From NCBI GenBank assembly GCA_001698425.1, contig MBRE01000077.1, forward strand, positions 91,482-155,481: a DNA stretch of 64,000 nucleotides, given 5' to 3'. The translations under genes and the position numbers were made by a program. Source of the stretch: Oscillatoriales cyanobacterium USR001 (GTDB lineage Bacteria > Cyanobacteriota > Cyanobacteriia > Cyanobacteriales > Microcoleaceae). Each line of letters starts with the position of its first letter. Position 1 is the stretch's first letter. Shown in pieces: positions 39,011 through 48,771 of the stretch. The notes under the pieces are model-generated. The model was not told the DNA's origin. It searched no databases and was given only the letters and a program-made list of their open reading frames with translations.

Positions 39011-40390
39011 ATGATCCGTTGGAATCTAAGCACTAAAGTTGTTGTTGCTTATTCAGGCCTAATTGCACTGATGGCTGGGGTACTTACTACGACTCTTTAC
39101 TGGCAATTTCGCACGGCCAACCATCAAGCAATACACGATCGCCTATTAGATTTGCTCAGTTTAACAGCACCAGAAATTGACAGCGACTATCATTCCCTGA
39201 CCTTAACACCTAAAGATAAAAATAAACCTTACTACAAGATCAATCTTAAAAAAATCAAAACCGTTCAAGCTGCCGCGAAAGATATCAACCGGATTTATAC
39301 CCTGCGTCCAAATAGCAAGGGTCAATTAACTCTTGTCTTAAATTTTGATCCAACATCAAATTCATCAACAATTGTGGGGGAAATTGTCCAGAATTTAACT
39401 CCAATTCTCTCCGCAGAAGCCTCTACTCTATCCCAACCCAAAGTTGAGCAGGATTTCTTGAAGAATGCAGAAGGCAAACCCGTTTTATATGGGTATGCAC
39501 CAATCAAGGATCAATTTGGTCGCCTAGAGGGAATTTTAGCGATCGAATTAGATGCCAGTTCGATCGTGCAAACTGAAACGATCGGGGGTGCGATCGCATT
39601 AGGAATTTTCCTGATAATTTTAGGCTGCACAGTAGTTATTGTTCGTTGGTTAGCGCGATCGCTCATTGTTAATCGCATCCTCCACCTAAATGATGCAGCG
39701 AAAAAACTTGCCGATGGGGAATGGCATCAATCTTTCTTAACCGAAAGTGACGATGAATTGGGGGAATTAGCCAAGTCTTTTAATTACATGGCCCAACAGC
39801 TACAAAACTCATTTCAAAAACTAGAAGAATACTCGCAAACTCTCGAACAAAAAGTCAGAAAACGAACTACAGAACTCGAACAAGCAAAATTAAAAGCAGA
39901 TGCCGCTAACCAAGCCAAAAGCACCTTTATTGCTAACATGAGCCACGAATTACGCTCTCCCCTTAACGCCATTCTTGGCTTTTCTCAAATTATGACTCGC
40001 TCTCAAACACTAGGGCGCGAACATCAAGAAAATGTCGGCATTATTTACCGCAGCGGCGAACACCTTCTTACCCTAATTAACAACGTTCTTGACCTCTCCA
40101 AAATTGAAGCAGGTAAAACTAATCTCAATCCCAAAAACTTCGACCTCCACCGCCTATTAAATGACGTTCACGATATGTTCCAAGTCAAAGCGGAAGAGAA
40201 AAATCTCCACTTACTGATAGAGTATGACCCCGATCTGATTCGCTACGTCCGTACCGATGAAGTTAAATTGCGCCAAGTGCTGATTAATCTGATTAACAAC
40301 GCCCTCAAATTTACTCAAAATGGTGGAATTTCTATTAAAGTTAGCCACCAAAAACTAATATTAATCCCCAACCAACTATGGCACTCCTAG
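39011..40390 (+). CDS. Hybrid sensor histidine kinase, N-terminal part (frame broken)
   Basis: Membrane sensor kinase. TM1 is about residues 9-30, a periplasmic sensor region 31-185, TM2 about 192-215, then HAMP ([24 protein letters not shown]), a coiled coil, and HisKA with phospho-acceptor His312 in [10 protein letters not shown]. The N-box of the ATPase is [12 protein letters not shown]. The frame then closes at 40390 in a variable loop, and the missing G1/G2 boxes continue in the -1 frame in the next reading frame. Adding one A to CCAAAAAC at about 40350 would restore a single protein of about 780 residues. The gene follows the binding lipoprotein by 20 bases. Confidence 0.88.
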   Translation: MIRWNLSTKVVVAYSGLIALMAGVLTTTLYWQFRTANHQAIHDRLLDLLSLTAPEIDSDYHSLTLTPKDKNKPYYKINLKKIKTVQAAAKDINRIYTLRPNSKGQLTLVLNFDPTSNSSTIVGEIVQNLTPILSAEASTLSQPKVEQDFLKNAEGKPVLYGYAPIKDQFGRLEGILAIELDASSIVQTETIGGAIALGIFLIILGCTVVIVRWLARSLIVNRILHLNDAAKKLADGEWHQSFLTESDDELGELAKSFNYMAQQLQNSFQKLEEYSQTLEQKVRKRTTELEQAKLKADAANQAKSTFIANMSHELRSPLNAILGFSQIMTRSQTLGREHQENVGIIYRSGEHLLTLINNVLDLSKIEAGKTNLNPKNFDLHRLLNDVHDMFQVKAEEKNLHLLIEYDPDLIRYVRTDEVKLRQVLINLINNALKFTQNGGISIKVSHQKLILIPNQLWHS

Positions 40391-41358
40391 ATGCAAATCC
40401 TCATCCCGCATCTTGCTACACTTTAAATTTTGAAATCGAAGATTCAGGAGCAGGGATTGCCGAAGCAGAATTAGGGCAACTTTTTGAAGCTTTTAGCCAA
40501 ACCGAAACTGGAAAACAAGCGCAGGAAGGCACGGGTTTAGGATTACCCATTAGCCGCCAATTTGTGCGTCTTATGGGAGGGGATATTAGAGTCAAAAGCC
40601 AGGTTGGAAAAGGCACAACTTTTTTCTTTGATATTCAAGTTACCCAGGTAGATGCCAGCGAGATTGCTATCGAACAACCCACTCGTAGAGTCATTGCTCT
40701 GGCTCCCAATCAACCGACCTATCGCATTCTCATAGTTGACGATAAACCGATCAATCGCCAGTTGTTAATTAAACTACTTTCTCCCTTGGGATTTCAACTT
40801 CAGGAGGCAACTAATGGGCAAGAAGCTGTTAGTATTTGGGAAACTTGGGAGCCACACTTAATTTGGATGGATATGCGAATGCCAGTGATGGATGGTTACA
40901 CTGCTACCCAAGCGATTAAAGCCACCACCAAAGGTCAAGGAACGGTGATTATTGCCCTGACTGCTAGTGTATTAGAAGAAGAGAAAGCGGTAGTGATTTC
41001 GGCGGGATGCGATGATTTCCTGAGAAAACCATTCCGAGAGGAAGAAATTTTTAAGGCAATGAATAGGCATATCGGAGTAGAATATGTTTATGAAGAGTTA
41101 AATCCAATGCAAACTGAGGTAATGCACACAAGAGAGCTTTTCACCGCCGAAGCGATCGCGGAACTTCCCTCTGAATTATTAGAGCAACTTGAAGAGGCAG
41201 TAATTGCTTCTAATCTCAAATTAATTGCCAGGGTAGTTCAACAAATTGCCATCCATAACGCTCCTTTATCTCAGGCGATTGAAACTTGTTTGCATAACTT
41301 TGAATATGAAAAAGTTTTGCATCTCATTGCTCAAGTTAAAGGAGGAGAAGGAATATAA
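40378..41358 (+). CDS. Hybrid kinase, C-terminal part: ATPase end plus receiver domain
   Basis: Continuation of the upstream kinase in another frame, overlapping by 13 bases. It begins with the rest of HATPase_c ([44 protein letters not shown]). A receiver domain follows ([12 protein letters not shown], phospho-acceptor Asp165 in [21 protein letters not shown]) and then a C-terminal helical module of about 90 residues. As a separate polypeptide the ATP-binding fold would be incomplete, so either the two pieces associate, a frameshift occurs during expression, or the gene is broken or misread at the A5 tract. An ATG at 40378 could start it by coupling. Confidence 0.85.
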   Translation: MALLDANPHPASCYTLNFEIEDSGAGIAEAELGQLFEAFSQTETGKQAQEGTGLGLPISRQFVRLMGGDIRVKSQVGKGTTFFFDIQVTQVDASEIAIEQPTRRVIALAPNQPTYRILIVDDKPINRQLLIKLLSPLGFQLQEATNGQEAVSIWETWEPHLIWMDMRMPVMDGYTATQAIKATTKGQGTVIIALTASVLEEEKAVVISAGCDDFLRKPFREEEIFKAMNRHIGVEYVYEELNPMQTEVMHTRELFTAEAIAELPSELLEQLEEAVIASNLKLIARVVQQIAIHNAPLSQAIETCLHNFEYEKVLHLIAQVKGGEGI

Positions 41359-41360
41359 AA

Positions 41361-42722
41361 ATGAATCAGATTACATCAGATTTTCAAGATGAAATCATCG
41401 TCATTGATGACACCCCGGCAAATTTACATCTTCTGGCAAATCTTTTAGGAAACAATGGTTATCAGGTTCGACCTTTTCCTAGCGCAAAATTAGGACTAGC
41501 AGGTATTAAACACTCTTCTCCTGCTTTGATTTTGCTGGATATTCAAATGCCACAAATGGATGGCTATGAAGTTTGTAAACATCTCAAGGCTAACGAATTG
41601 ACTTGTGATATTCCAGTAATTTTTATCAGTGCTTTAGATGAAGCGATGGATAAGCTCAAAGCTTTTACTGTAGGTGGGGTGGATTACATTACAAAACCAT
41701 TTCAAACGGAAGAAGTTTTAGCTCGTATTTCTACTCATTTAGAACTCAATCGACTGCAAAAAATTTTGAAGCAAGAAAATCATCTACAAGCACAAAAACT
41801 AGCAGAACAAAACAGTCAACTTCAACAGATGAATCAGGCATTAGATAAAGCTAATAAGGAATTGAATGAAAAATACGAACAACTCCAGCAAACTCAATTA
41901 AAACTGATTCAAGGCGAAAAAATGTCGGCATTAGGTAACTTAATAACCGGCATTGCCCATGAAATTAATAATCCCGTTGGTTTCCTTAATGGCAATATTC
42001 AACCTGCCTTAGATTATGTGAATGATTTATTTGGATTGCTCGATCTAGTCCAAGAAAAATATCCCCAATTACATCCAGAAATTCAAGCAGAAATAGAAAC
42101 CATTGACCTCGATTATATTCGGGAAGATTTACCAAAATTAGTTCGTTCGATGCGGGAAGGAGTGAAACGAATTGTTGATATTAGTACGAGTTTGCGAACT
42201 TTCTCCCGTGCGGATACTAATCATCCAGTTACCTGCAATATCCATGATGGGATTGATAGTACCATTATGATCCTGAAACATCGCCTCAAAGCTTCGGAAT
42301 CTCGCCCAGAAATTACAGTTATCAAGGATTATGGTGAACTCCCCAAAATCCAATGCTATGCCGGACAGTTAAATCAGGTATTTATGAACTTGTTAAGTAA
42401 TGCGATTGATGCCTTAGAAGACTCAAATCAAAGGCTTAAATATGGAGAAATTACCAATCAAATTACGGTGAAAACCGAATTATCTGACGACCATAAACAG
42501 GTAATAATTCGGATTAAAGATAATGGTATTGGTATGAGTGCAGAGTTACAGTCAAAGATTTTTGACCATTTATTTACTACAAAGGGAGTAGGAAAAGGAA
42601 CAGGATTGGGACTCGCGATCGTGCGGCAAATTGTAGTAGAAAAACATCACGGAAATATCACCGTAAACTCAGCCCCAGGAATCGGAACAGAATTTGCGCT
42701 CTCTCTCCCGATCGCATCATAA
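41361..42722 (+). CDS. Receiver domain plus histidine kinase (REC-HK)
   Basis: Cytoplasmic signalling protein of 453 residues. An N-terminal receiver has phospho-acceptor Asp60 in ILLDIQMPQMDGY and the K of ITKPFQTEE. A coiled coil spans about 125-190. The kinase has His200 in GIAHEINNPVGF, NLLSNAIDAL, DNGIGM and GKGTGLGLAI. Such REC-HK proteins usually act as relay partners of a membrane hybrid kinase. It starts 2 bases after the hybrid kinase ends, so lipoprotein, hybrid kinase and REC-HK form one operon. A palindromic element starts at its stop codon. Confidence 0.93.
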   Translation: MNQITSDFQDEIIVIDDTPANLHLLANLLGNNGYQVRPFPSAKLGLAGIKHSSPALILLDIQMPQMDGYEVCKHLKANELTCDIPVIFISALDEAMDKLKAFTVGGVDYITKPFQTEEVLARISTHLELNRLQKILKQENHLQAQKLAEQNSQLQQMNQALDKANKELNEKYEQLQQTQLKLIQGEKMSALGNLITGIAHEINNPVGFLNGNIQPALDYVNDLFGLLDLVQEKYPQLHPEIQAEIETIDLDYIREDLPKLVRSMREGVKRIVDISTSLRTFSRADTNHPVTCNIHDGIDSTIMILKHRLKASESRPEITVIKDYGELPKIQCYAGQLNQVFMNLLSNAIDALEDSNQRLKYGEITNQITVKTELSDDHKQVIIRIKDNGIGMSAELQSKIFDHLFTTKGVGKGTGLGLAIVRQIVVEKHHGNITVNSAPGIGTEFALSLPIAS

Positions 42723-42801
42723 ATTAAATAACTTGATGATTTAGTTTGTAGTAAGCGCTTTAGCGCTAAAGCGCTTACTACAAACAAGCTAATTAATTTC
42801 T
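42722..42801. repeat. Palindromic MITE-like element, copy A
   Basis: The centre (42745-42784) is a perfect 40-bp palindrome, each half TTTGTAGTAAGCGCTTTAGC read inward. The left flank AATTAAATAACTTGATGATT and right flank AAGCTAATTAATTTCTATCC match the ends of copies B-D. The element exactly fills the convergent space between the REC-HK and the Pro-rich gene and overlaps both stop codons. Confidence 0.9.
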
Positions 42802-44356
42802 ATCCTTGTGTTGGTGAAACCTCCGGTGATGGCGAAACCTCCGGTGATGGCGAAACCTCCGGTGATGGCGACACTTCCGTTGATGGCGAAACTTCCGGTG
42901 ATGGCGAAACTTCCGGTGATGGCGACACTTCCGGTGATGGGGGTGACTGCGGTTGTGATGATGGCGTTGGCGACACCTCCGGTGATGGTTGAGTTGGCGA
43001 CTGAGATGGCGACGGAGTTGGCGACGGAGTTGGCGACGGAGTTGGCGACTGAGATGGCGACTGAGACGGCGACGGAGTTGACGGCGATGGAGTTGGCGAC
43101 TGAGTTGGCGACTGAGATGGCGAAGGAGATGGCGACTGAGTTGGCGACGGAGTTGACGGCGATGGAGTTGGCGACGGAGTTGACGGCGATGGAGTTGGCG
43201 ACTGAGTTGGACTTACAGGACGAGAACTACAGACTGTTTCATCGTATTTAAACTCAAAAACCAAGGGGTAAAGTTTCGGCGCACTACTTTTCGGAAATGG
43301 ATAAGAATTAATCGCATTTTTCGCCGCCAAATTGAGAATATTATAACCTTGAGCTATTAATAATTCAGGAGCAGCCGCGATCGCACCTTCCGGCTTCACA
43401 ACCACCCCATAAATAATCTTATCCTCAATCTTTTCTACACAAGCCTCTTTAGGATAAGCCACCGCAATACTAATCATCTTCCCTGTTTCCAGCCCTACAT
43501 AAGCCAACTGAAATCTTACAAACATATTATGATATATACTAGCAAAAGCATCATTTTTCGACCGATTTCTCCGAGTTAAATCATCAACACTTGGAGGGTT
43601 AGTAGTAGGAGTTTTCTCTGGATTTCCAGATATCGGCGGAACCGGATTAGGAGTAGGATTTATAGCTATTTTCTCATTAGGATTGGAAGTAGAACCCCCT
43701 TGAGGAAAATCTTCAGGATGAGATATGTCGATAGGTGGAAATTGTGGTAAACGCGGATCTGCATCTCGCATTTTTTCCAGATCGTCCTCAGTTTGAGGAT
43801 CTTTCCGCACTGAAGGTACACCAGGCAAATTTTCCCCATTCAGTGGAGGAGGAGTTAAAGTCGGTGTTGGCAATGGTACTGGTGGCGGAGTAGTAATTAA
43901 AGGTTTATTAGGTGGTGGAGTTGATGGCAATTCGCTAGGTGGTGGCGACGAAGTTAATGGCGGTAGAGGCGGCCTAGATGGTAGCAAAGATCGCCTCTCC
44001 GGTGGCAAAGAAGGTAACTGAATTGATGAAGGTTCTGGCGGCAAAGATGGTACTATATTCGGAGGAGCAGGAATACTTGATATTGTAAATTTTGGTGGCG
44101 ATATTTGCGCCGGCAATAATTGAGGCAAACGTCTAATTTCTGACGGTGTTAATTCCACTAATCCCACCCTTTCCGGTCTTTTTATTGTTGCAGAAAACAC
44201 AGGAATTTCAGGATCGCTTGTGCCTAATATTCCGTGAGCCCCTAAAGATATCGCCACCGCCCACCAATTCGGCCGACTTAACTGTTCTGTTAAAACTTTA
44301 AATAGTGATGACATCATAATTTTCAATGGGTAATCTTTTACATTATTTTTTACCAC
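42800..44356 (-). CDS. TonB-like Pro-rich protein with Ser/Pro repeat tail
   Basis: Protein of 518 residues with a membrane-proximal N-terminus ([16 protein letters not shown]; weakly hydrophobic, TonB-like). A long Pro/Ser/Leu-rich stretch covers about residues 60-270. A folded region at about 290-385 ([39 protein letters not shown]) resembles a TonB C-terminal domain. A 130-residue tail of SPTPSPS and SPEVSP repeats follows. A tail after a TonB-like domain is unusual. It overlaps the Nudix gene end by 7 bases if the GTG at 44356 is used; an ATG-ATG at 44317 is an alternative start. Confidence 0.6.
   Translation of the reverse strand: MVKNNVKDYPLKIMMSSLFKVLTEQLSRPNWWAVAISLGAHGILGTSDPEIPVFSATIKRPERVGLVELTPSEIRRLPQLLPAQISPPKFTISSIPAPPNIVPSLPPEPSSIQLPSLPPERRSLLPSRPPLPPLTSSPPPSELPSTPPPNKPLITTPPPVPLPTPTLTPPPLNGENLPGVPSVRKDPQTEDDLEKMRDADPRLPQFPPIDISHPEDFPQGGSTSNPNEKIAINPTPNPVPPISGNPEKTPTTNPPSVDDLTRRNRSKNDAFASIYHNMFVRFQLAYVGLETGKMISIAVAYPKEACVEKIEDKIIYGVVVKPEGAIAAAPELLIAQGYNILNLAAKNAINSYPFPKSSAPKLYPLVFEFKYDETVCSSRPVSPTQSPTPSPSTPSPTPSPSTPSPTQSPSPSPSQSPTQSPTPSPSTPSPSQSPSQSPTPSPTPSPTPSPSQSPTQPSPEVSPTPSSQPQSPPSPEVSPSPEVSPSPEVSPSTEVSPSPEVSPSPEVSPSPEVSPTQG
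42824..43215. repeat. 18-bp and related coding repeats in the Pro-rich tail
   Basis: The first part (42824-42940) is about seven 18-bp units of the type GGTGATGGCGAAACCTCC, encoding SPEVSP. The rest (42985-43215) mixes 6- and 12-base blocks (GTTGGCGACGGA), encoding SPTPSPS. Reading the other strand gives an artefactual long open frame. Confidence 0.85.
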
Positions 44357-44868
44357 CGATAACGGCTGCGTTTAAAAGGCGCACCCTCAAAACTAAGCAA
44401 TTCTAGGGGGTAAACCGGAGCTCCACTTGCCATGTAATAAATCATTTCGCGAATTTCTTCCCCGCGCAGTGAAAGTTGGTCCAATTCTTTCGGGGAATAC
44501 CACCCAGCCCCTAAACTATATTCATCCGGTTTGCTTTTTGGTGGGGTATGATCTTCGGGACGGGCAACAAATATTACCCGGACGCGAACTCTACCTTTGG
44601 GCATCACCGTATGCTCAAACCGCAGGATTCCCTCAATCACAATGGGGATACCAGCTTCCTGTAGTGTATTGCGCTGTGCGGCTTCAATGAGGCTTTCCCC
44701 TACTTCAACTCGCCCCGCAGGGACATACCACTGCTGATCGTGTTTGCACTCTTGTACCATTAGAAAACGGCTTTCTAAGTGAACGACAACTAGCGCAAAA
44801 TACCATGTAGGGATGGGCTCGCGAGCCATAAGGATCTTAGCTGATTTAGGTGTGACTTGGGTAAACAT
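44350..44868 (-). CDS. Nudix hydrolase with a degenerate Nudix box
   Basis: Nudix-fold protein of about 172 residues. The box starts correctly ([14 protein letters not shown]) but continues RNTLQEAGI where the consensus is REUxEExGU. Two of the three metal-binding Glu positions are Asn and Gln, so hydrolase activity is doubtful. The surrounding fold ([52 protein letters not shown]) is intact and may still bind a nucleotide. ATG 44868 is preferred to a TTG three codons earlier. It leads into the Pro-rich gene on the same strand. Confidence 0.85.
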   Translation of the reverse strand: MFTQVTPKSAKILMAREPIPTWYFALVVVHLESRFLMVQECKHDQQWYVPAGRVEVGESLIEAAQRNTLQEAGIPIVIEGILRFEHTVMPKGRVRVRVIFVARPEDHTPPKSKPDEYSLGAGWYSPKELDQLSLRGEEIREMIYYMASGAPVYPLELLSFEGAPFKRSRYRW

Positions 44869-44994
44869 CTCCTGCAACTATAGTAGGACTTTGGTGCGAT
44901 CGACAATTTTCTACTGTTGAAGCCTAAGTTTTCCGACCTTTATAGTTTAAGACCATTGGCACTGAAATTATCTCTACCTCCTTAAAAATAGACT

Positions 44995-45696
44995 ATGAAG
45001 TTACCAACAGTGATTATACCGGGATATTTCGCCACCGCTGAGGAATATAGCGAGTTAGAGACAATACTCAACGATCGCGGTTTTCCTACAGTCACAGTAC
45101 CCCTAAGTCAAGGAGACTGGTGGCCAACGGTTGGCGGCCGTTCGATGATCCCTATTTTGCGACAAATCGATCGCACGGTCAAAGAAGTTTTACAGCAATA
45201 TAACACTCCTAAAATTAACATAATCGCTCATTCGGCTGGCGGTTGGATTGCACGAATTTATTTGGGCGAAAAACCCTATACTATTCATGGCGATGTAGCA
45301 GAAAATGTGGGTTTATGGAATGCTCACAGCTATATAAATACACTGATTACTTTGGGTACTCCTCACGTTAGTCAGGAAAGATGGACTCGGAAAAATCTTG
45401 ATTTTGTAAAGGATAACTATCCAGGCGCTTTCCACCCGGATATTCGTTATATTTGCGTTGCGGGTAAGGCTGTTTATGGCAAATTTAACTTGAAAACCTG
45501 GTTAGCTTTTAACAGTTATAAATTGACAATTGGCATTGGTGAAACTTGGGGAGATGGTATTACTCCCATAGCTGCGGCTCATTTGGAAGGTGCGGAAAAT
45601 TTAGTGCTTGAGGATGTTTGGCATTCACCGCGATCGCCTGGTAAATGGTATGGTTCACCAGCGATCGTACCACTGTGGGTAAAATATTTGGCATAA
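44995..45696 (+). CDS. Alpha/beta hydrolase, triacylglycerol lipase-like
   Basis: Protein of 233 residues with the nucleophile elbow IIAHSAGGWIARIYLG (Ser in HSAGG), an early VIIPGYFATAEEY strand, TLGTPH, and a C-terminal His in EDVWHSPRSPGKWYG. These are consistent with a cyanobacterial or plant plastid lipase-like esterase. No signal peptide is present, so it probably acts inside the cell or at thylakoid membranes. The substrate is unknown. It is divergent from the Nudix gene and convergent with the LprI-like gene, with an inverted-repeat element between. Confidence 0.88.
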   Translation: MKLPTVIIPGYFATAEEYSELETILNDRGFPTVTVPLSQGDWWPTVGGRSMIPILRQIDRTVKEVLQQYNTPKINIIAHSAGGWIARIYLGEKPYTIHGDVAENVGLWNAHSYINTLITLGTPHVSQERWTRKNLDFVKDNYPGAFHPDIRYICVAGKAVYGKFNLKTWLAFNSYKLTIGIGETWGDGITPIAAAHLEGAENLVLEDVWHSPRSPGKWYGSPAIVPLWVKYLA

Positions 45697-45710
45697 TTTT
45701 GATGCAGATG

Positions 45711-45780
45711 TAGGGGCGAAGCATTCGGGCGAAAGATATTGAATAAAAGCGATAAATTATCTACCCGAATGCTTCGCCCT
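45711..45780. repeat. Inverted-repeat element, GGGGCGAAG family copy 2
   Basis: TAGGGGCGAAGCATTCGGGC at the left pairs with CCCGAATGCTTCGCCCT at the right around an AT-rich loop. The loop (AAGATATTGAATAAAAG, AAATTATCT) resembles that of the copy at 5988-6060. It lies at a convergent junction 15 bases after the lipase stop. Confidence 0.8.
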
Positions 45781-45822
45781 CCAGAGTTTGAAAACACGCC
45801 CTAATCCTAATTGAAGAAAGTT

Positions 45823-46494
45823 TTATTTAATCAGTTCCATTTTGGTAATTAACATTTCTTTACGAGTTTTCCCACAGGGTTCAATACTTTGACAATCATT
45901 AACATTTGAAAGCGTATAAGTTAAGCGAACTTTCCGATCGATCAATTGAGATTTTTTGGCACAAATCTCAAAACTTGCACCAATTCTGCGCTCAATATTT
46001 TTCTCATCTAATAACGTAGCATAACACATTAAATCGCCATCAACTAAACTTTTTACAGTTCCCACCTTTGGTAAATTATTATCGTTGTTATCGCTCCTAG
46101 ATGGATCGTTTTGATTAGCAAAATACTTCTCCAAATAGGCTGTCCGTTCATTTGTTACTCGCCCCAAACAGCTTGTAACCAGTAGTGGTTCTAAAGTTCC
46201 TCCTAAAGCTTCCGCTCCTTCAAAGCTACAAGTTGTATCCCGAAATACAATCCAAGCTCTTTGAGCTTCAATTAGTCTATTTTTCCGTTCTCCACTCATT
46301 TTTGAGATATATTTTTGATAAACTTCATTGAGTTTTTTATCCGCAGCTTTATAGCTATCTGATGCACATTTTCTCATTTCAATAGTGGAGCCAGATGGAT
46401 TACAGCGGACATTTTGAGCTTGACCATAAACAGCTACTGCTGATGATAATGTCAATGTTGCTAATAGGAGAGAATTTGTGATTTTTTTTAGCAT
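45823..46494 (-). CDS. LprI/DUF1311 domain secreted protein
   Basis: Exported protein of 223 residues with a signal peptide (LLLATLTLSSAVAVYGQA). The DUF1311 (LprI) domain covers about residues 28-130: RCNPSGSTIEMRKCASDSYKAADKKLNEVYQKY, and later IEAQRAWIVFRDTTCSFEG. LprI of mycobacteria inhibits lysozyme; whether this one does is inference. A C-terminal beta-rich part of about 80 residues (SLVDGDLMCYATLLDEKN, with Cys pairs) is not assigned. A heptamer array begins just before its start codon. Confidence 0.82.
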   Translation of the reverse strand: MLKKITNSLLLATLTLSSAVAVYGQAQNVRCNPSGSTIEMRKCASDSYKAADKKLNEVYQKYISKMSGERKNRLIEAQRAWIVFRDTTCSFEGAEALGGTLEPLLVTSCLGRVTNERTAYLEKYFANQNDPSRSDNNDNNLPKVGTVKSLVDGDLMCYATLLDEKNIERRIGASFEICAKKSQLIDRKVRLTYTLSNVNDCQSIEPCGKTRKEMLITKMELIK

Positions 46495-46501
46495 AATTTT
46501 T

Positions 46502-46543
46502 GAAGGAAGAAGGAAGAAGGAAGAAGGAAGAAGGAAGAAGGAA
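46502..46543. repeat. GAAGGAA heptanucleotide array
   Basis: Six perfect GAAGGAA heptamers immediately upstream of the LprI-like gene, followed by degenerate GAGGGGA units to about 46555. The purine-rich tract continues after the next element (GGGAGAAGGAAGAGGG at 46740-46755). Confidence 0.9.
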
Positions 46544-46555
46544 GAGGGGAGAGGG

Positions 46556-46740
46556 CATTGGTGTCAACTTAAGCCGAAATCCCGCCAGGGACTAAAGTCC
46601 CTGTCTAATAGCTAAAGTCCTCGCTCAGAGGACTGAAGAAAATTGTTAAATTCATTAGTCCTCTTAAGAGGACTTTAGCTTTGAGACAGGGGTTTTAACC
46701 CCTGGCGGACTAAGGGTTTGAGCCTAAGTTGACACCAATG
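46556..46740. repeat. 185-bp multi-hairpin inverted-repeat element
   Basis: The outer arms CATTGGTGTCAACTTA (from 46556) and TAAGTTGACACCAATG (to 46740) are perfect complements. Inside are CCGCCAGGG with CCCCTGGCGG, and two hairpins made from AGTCCTC/GAGGACT. A multi-branched structure can form. It interrupts a purine-rich tract, as if inserted there. It has no coding capacity. Confidence 0.85.
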
Positions 46741-46794
46741 GGGAGAAGGAAGAGGGAAATAAATTCTTTAAATGGCTACTTTGGCTACTTTTGT

Positions 46795-48747
46795 CTATCG
46801 AGAAACAGGGGGTTGTAAAACTTCCAGCACTTGCTCTACTTGACTCGGTTTCAAAACCGCTTCTAAAATAGGGGAAGGCATGGGTACTTCTTCAACTAAG
46901 GGGTGTTTTTCCAGAGTTAAACGAGACTGAGAAACACCAGATAATCGCTTTAACAATTTTGGTTTGGGATCGTGTAATAAGTAGATAATGCGATCGCCGG
47001 ATAGCCATTCTTCATCTACATTCAACACCTGTAAATACCCTTCCCTTTCCATCAACAAAGGTATCAACTCACCCGAACGAATTAAAGCTTGTAAATGTGC
47101 GATCTGAAATCCCAAACTAGATTCTTTAAGTACCGTTTCTCCTAATTTTACCTCTCGATCGTTGAGATAATCATTCCAAGTTTTTAGCAGTAAATCAGGA
47201 ATAAAAGCCTGATGAATTTTAGTCAAATTATTTGGTGAGTTGGTGGGACGAGGGAAAATTGCTAAAACTCTTGGAGGTTTAAACTCTTCTGCGGCTCTTT
47301 GTGCCAATACTAAATTTACCTCACCATTGGTAGTCATGGCTAAAAATGTGCCAATTGATGCTAATCCTGCTTCTTCCAAAACTCTTTGATCTAAAGCACT
47401 GCTTAAAAATACCTGTAAACCTTCTTTTTCTGCTTCTAAACAAGAGGCTTCATCAGTATCAATCATTACTGCAAGCTCTCCTCTTTCCTTAAATAAACGA
47501 GCAATTAATCGACTCAAGGGATTGGAGCCAACGATTAAAACACCTGTGACTGACTTAGAAGTAATACCCAAAAGTTGAGCCATCCATCCGGCGGTTAGTC
47601 CTTGCAAAAAGACTGTCATCATAATGGTTAAAAAAACCAAAGCTTTAATCGAGTCTCCGCCATTTACCCCACTTTGGGTGAGTAAAATGGCAAATAAAGA
47701 GGCAACTGAAGCGGAAACAATGCCTCTGGGGGCTACCCAACAAGCAAATAATTTTTGTTGCCAATTTAGACCGCTATTCCAAGTACAAAGCCAAATATTA
47801 ATTGGTCTAACTATCCACATGATGGCTAAAACTGTGAACAAACTGCCCCAACCCAGAGCGATTACACTAGCTAAAGATAAGTCGGCGGCTAATAGTATGA
47901 ATAGCACTGAAACGGCTAATATTGTTAGTTGTCCTTTAAATCTTCGTAATAGTCTGGTATCTGGTAAGGAAGCCGATCGCAAGACAATTCCTGCTAAAAC
48001 GGCAGTCATTAATCCTGATTGACGAGAACAAGCTTCTGCTAAACCAAAAAGTCCCCATAAACTGGCTAAAACTACTAGATTTTTTAGGTCTTCGGAGAGG
48101 AAACGCGATCGCAATAAAATCAATCCTAGCAGCCAACCGCCGATAATTCCAATGCTCGCCCCCGCACCTAGTCGTAGGATTAAATCTTGGAATAATCCCA
48201 GTAAATCAGCATTGCGATTTAAGATGATATTGAGGATTAAAACTGCGAGAATTGCACCGACAGGATCGATTAATACTCCTTCGGCTTCTAACATAGCTGC
48301 CACTTGGCGATCGACTGATACTTGCTTCAACAAAGGACCAATTACTGTAGGTCCAGTAACTACTACCAAGGAAGCATAAAGAAAAGCAATTGGCCAGGGA
48401 AATTCCCCTAACCAATGAGCGGCCATACCGCCACCCAGTAAGGTAATTAAGCTACCAATAGTTACTAAATTACGGATGCTACCCGAAACACTACCTAAGT
48501 CTCGCAATTCTAAATTTAAGCCACCTTCAAACAGAATTAGAGCCACCGATAAAGACACGATGACTTCTAAGCCGCTACCTAATAAATGTGGGTGTATTAC
48601 TCCCAAAACGTCCGGTCCTGCGATCATGCCAAATAATAGCAAAAACACGATGGCGGGGACTTTCAAATAGTCAGCTAGAACTTGAGCGCATATCCCGCAG
48701 GCGACGGCGATCGACATCAGCAGAGTTATGTTCAGGGAAGTTTCCAT
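46795..48747 (-). CDS. CPA-type sodium/proton antiporter with TrkA-N domain
   Basis: Membrane protein of 650 residues. About 12 transmembrane helices lie in the first 410 residues, with the antiporter patterns FEGGLNLELRDL and LEAEGVLIDPVGAILAV (buried Asp). A cytoplasmic nucleotide-binding TrkA-N/RCK domain follows from about residue 415 (GVLIVGSNPLSRLIARLFKERG). The last 170 residues hold a possible TrkA-C-like part. It probably exchanges Na+ or K+ for H+, regulated by nucleotide binding. The ion cannot be stated from sequence. Its neighbours are not functionally linked. Confidence 0.92.
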   Translation of the reverse strand: METSLNITLLMSIAVACGICAQVLADYLKVPAIVFLLLFGMIAGPDVLGVIHPHLLGSGLEVIVSLSVALILFEGGLNLELRDLGSVSGSIRNLVTIGSLITLLGGGMAAHWLGEFPWPIAFLYASLVVVTGPTVIGPLLKQVSVDRQVAAMLEAEGVLIDPVGAILAVLILNIILNRNADLLGLFQDLILRLGAGASIGIIGGWLLGLILLRSRFLSEDLKNLVVLASLWGLFGLAEACSRQSGLMTAVLAGIVLRSASLPDTRLLRRFKGQLTILAVSVLFILLAADLSLASVIALGWGSLFTVLAIMWIVRPINIWLCTWNSGLNWQQKLFACWVAPRGIVSASVASLFAILLTQSGVNGGDSIKALVFLTIMMTVFLQGLTAGWMAQLLGITSKSVTGVLIVGSNPLSRLIARLFKERGELAVMIDTDEASCLEAEKEGLQVFLSSALDQRVLEEAGLASIGTFLAMTTNGEVNLVLAQRAAEEFKPPRVLAIFPRPTNSPNNLTKIHQAFIPDLLLKTWNDYLNDREVKLGETVLKESSLGFQIAHLQALIRSGELIPLLMEREGYLQVLNVDEEWLSGDRIIYLLHDPKPKLLKRLSGVSQSRLTLEKHPLVEEVPMPSPILEAVLKPSQVEQVLEVLQPPVSR

Positions 48748-48771
48748 AAGCGTAATAGTAGCTGACTACCT

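Noticed and set aside
40340..40390. Programmed -1 frameshift signal in the hybrid kinase
   Set aside because: CCAAAAAC does not form a proper slippery heptamer in the zero frame (Gln codon cannot re-pair), and no strong downstream stem is evident; kept only as an open possibility.
42808..43251. Long open frame on the plus strand reading [14 protein letters not shown] and similar repeats
   Set aside because: It is the mirror of the [13 protein letters not shown] tail repeats of the minus-strand Pro-rich gene and has no domain or ribosome site.
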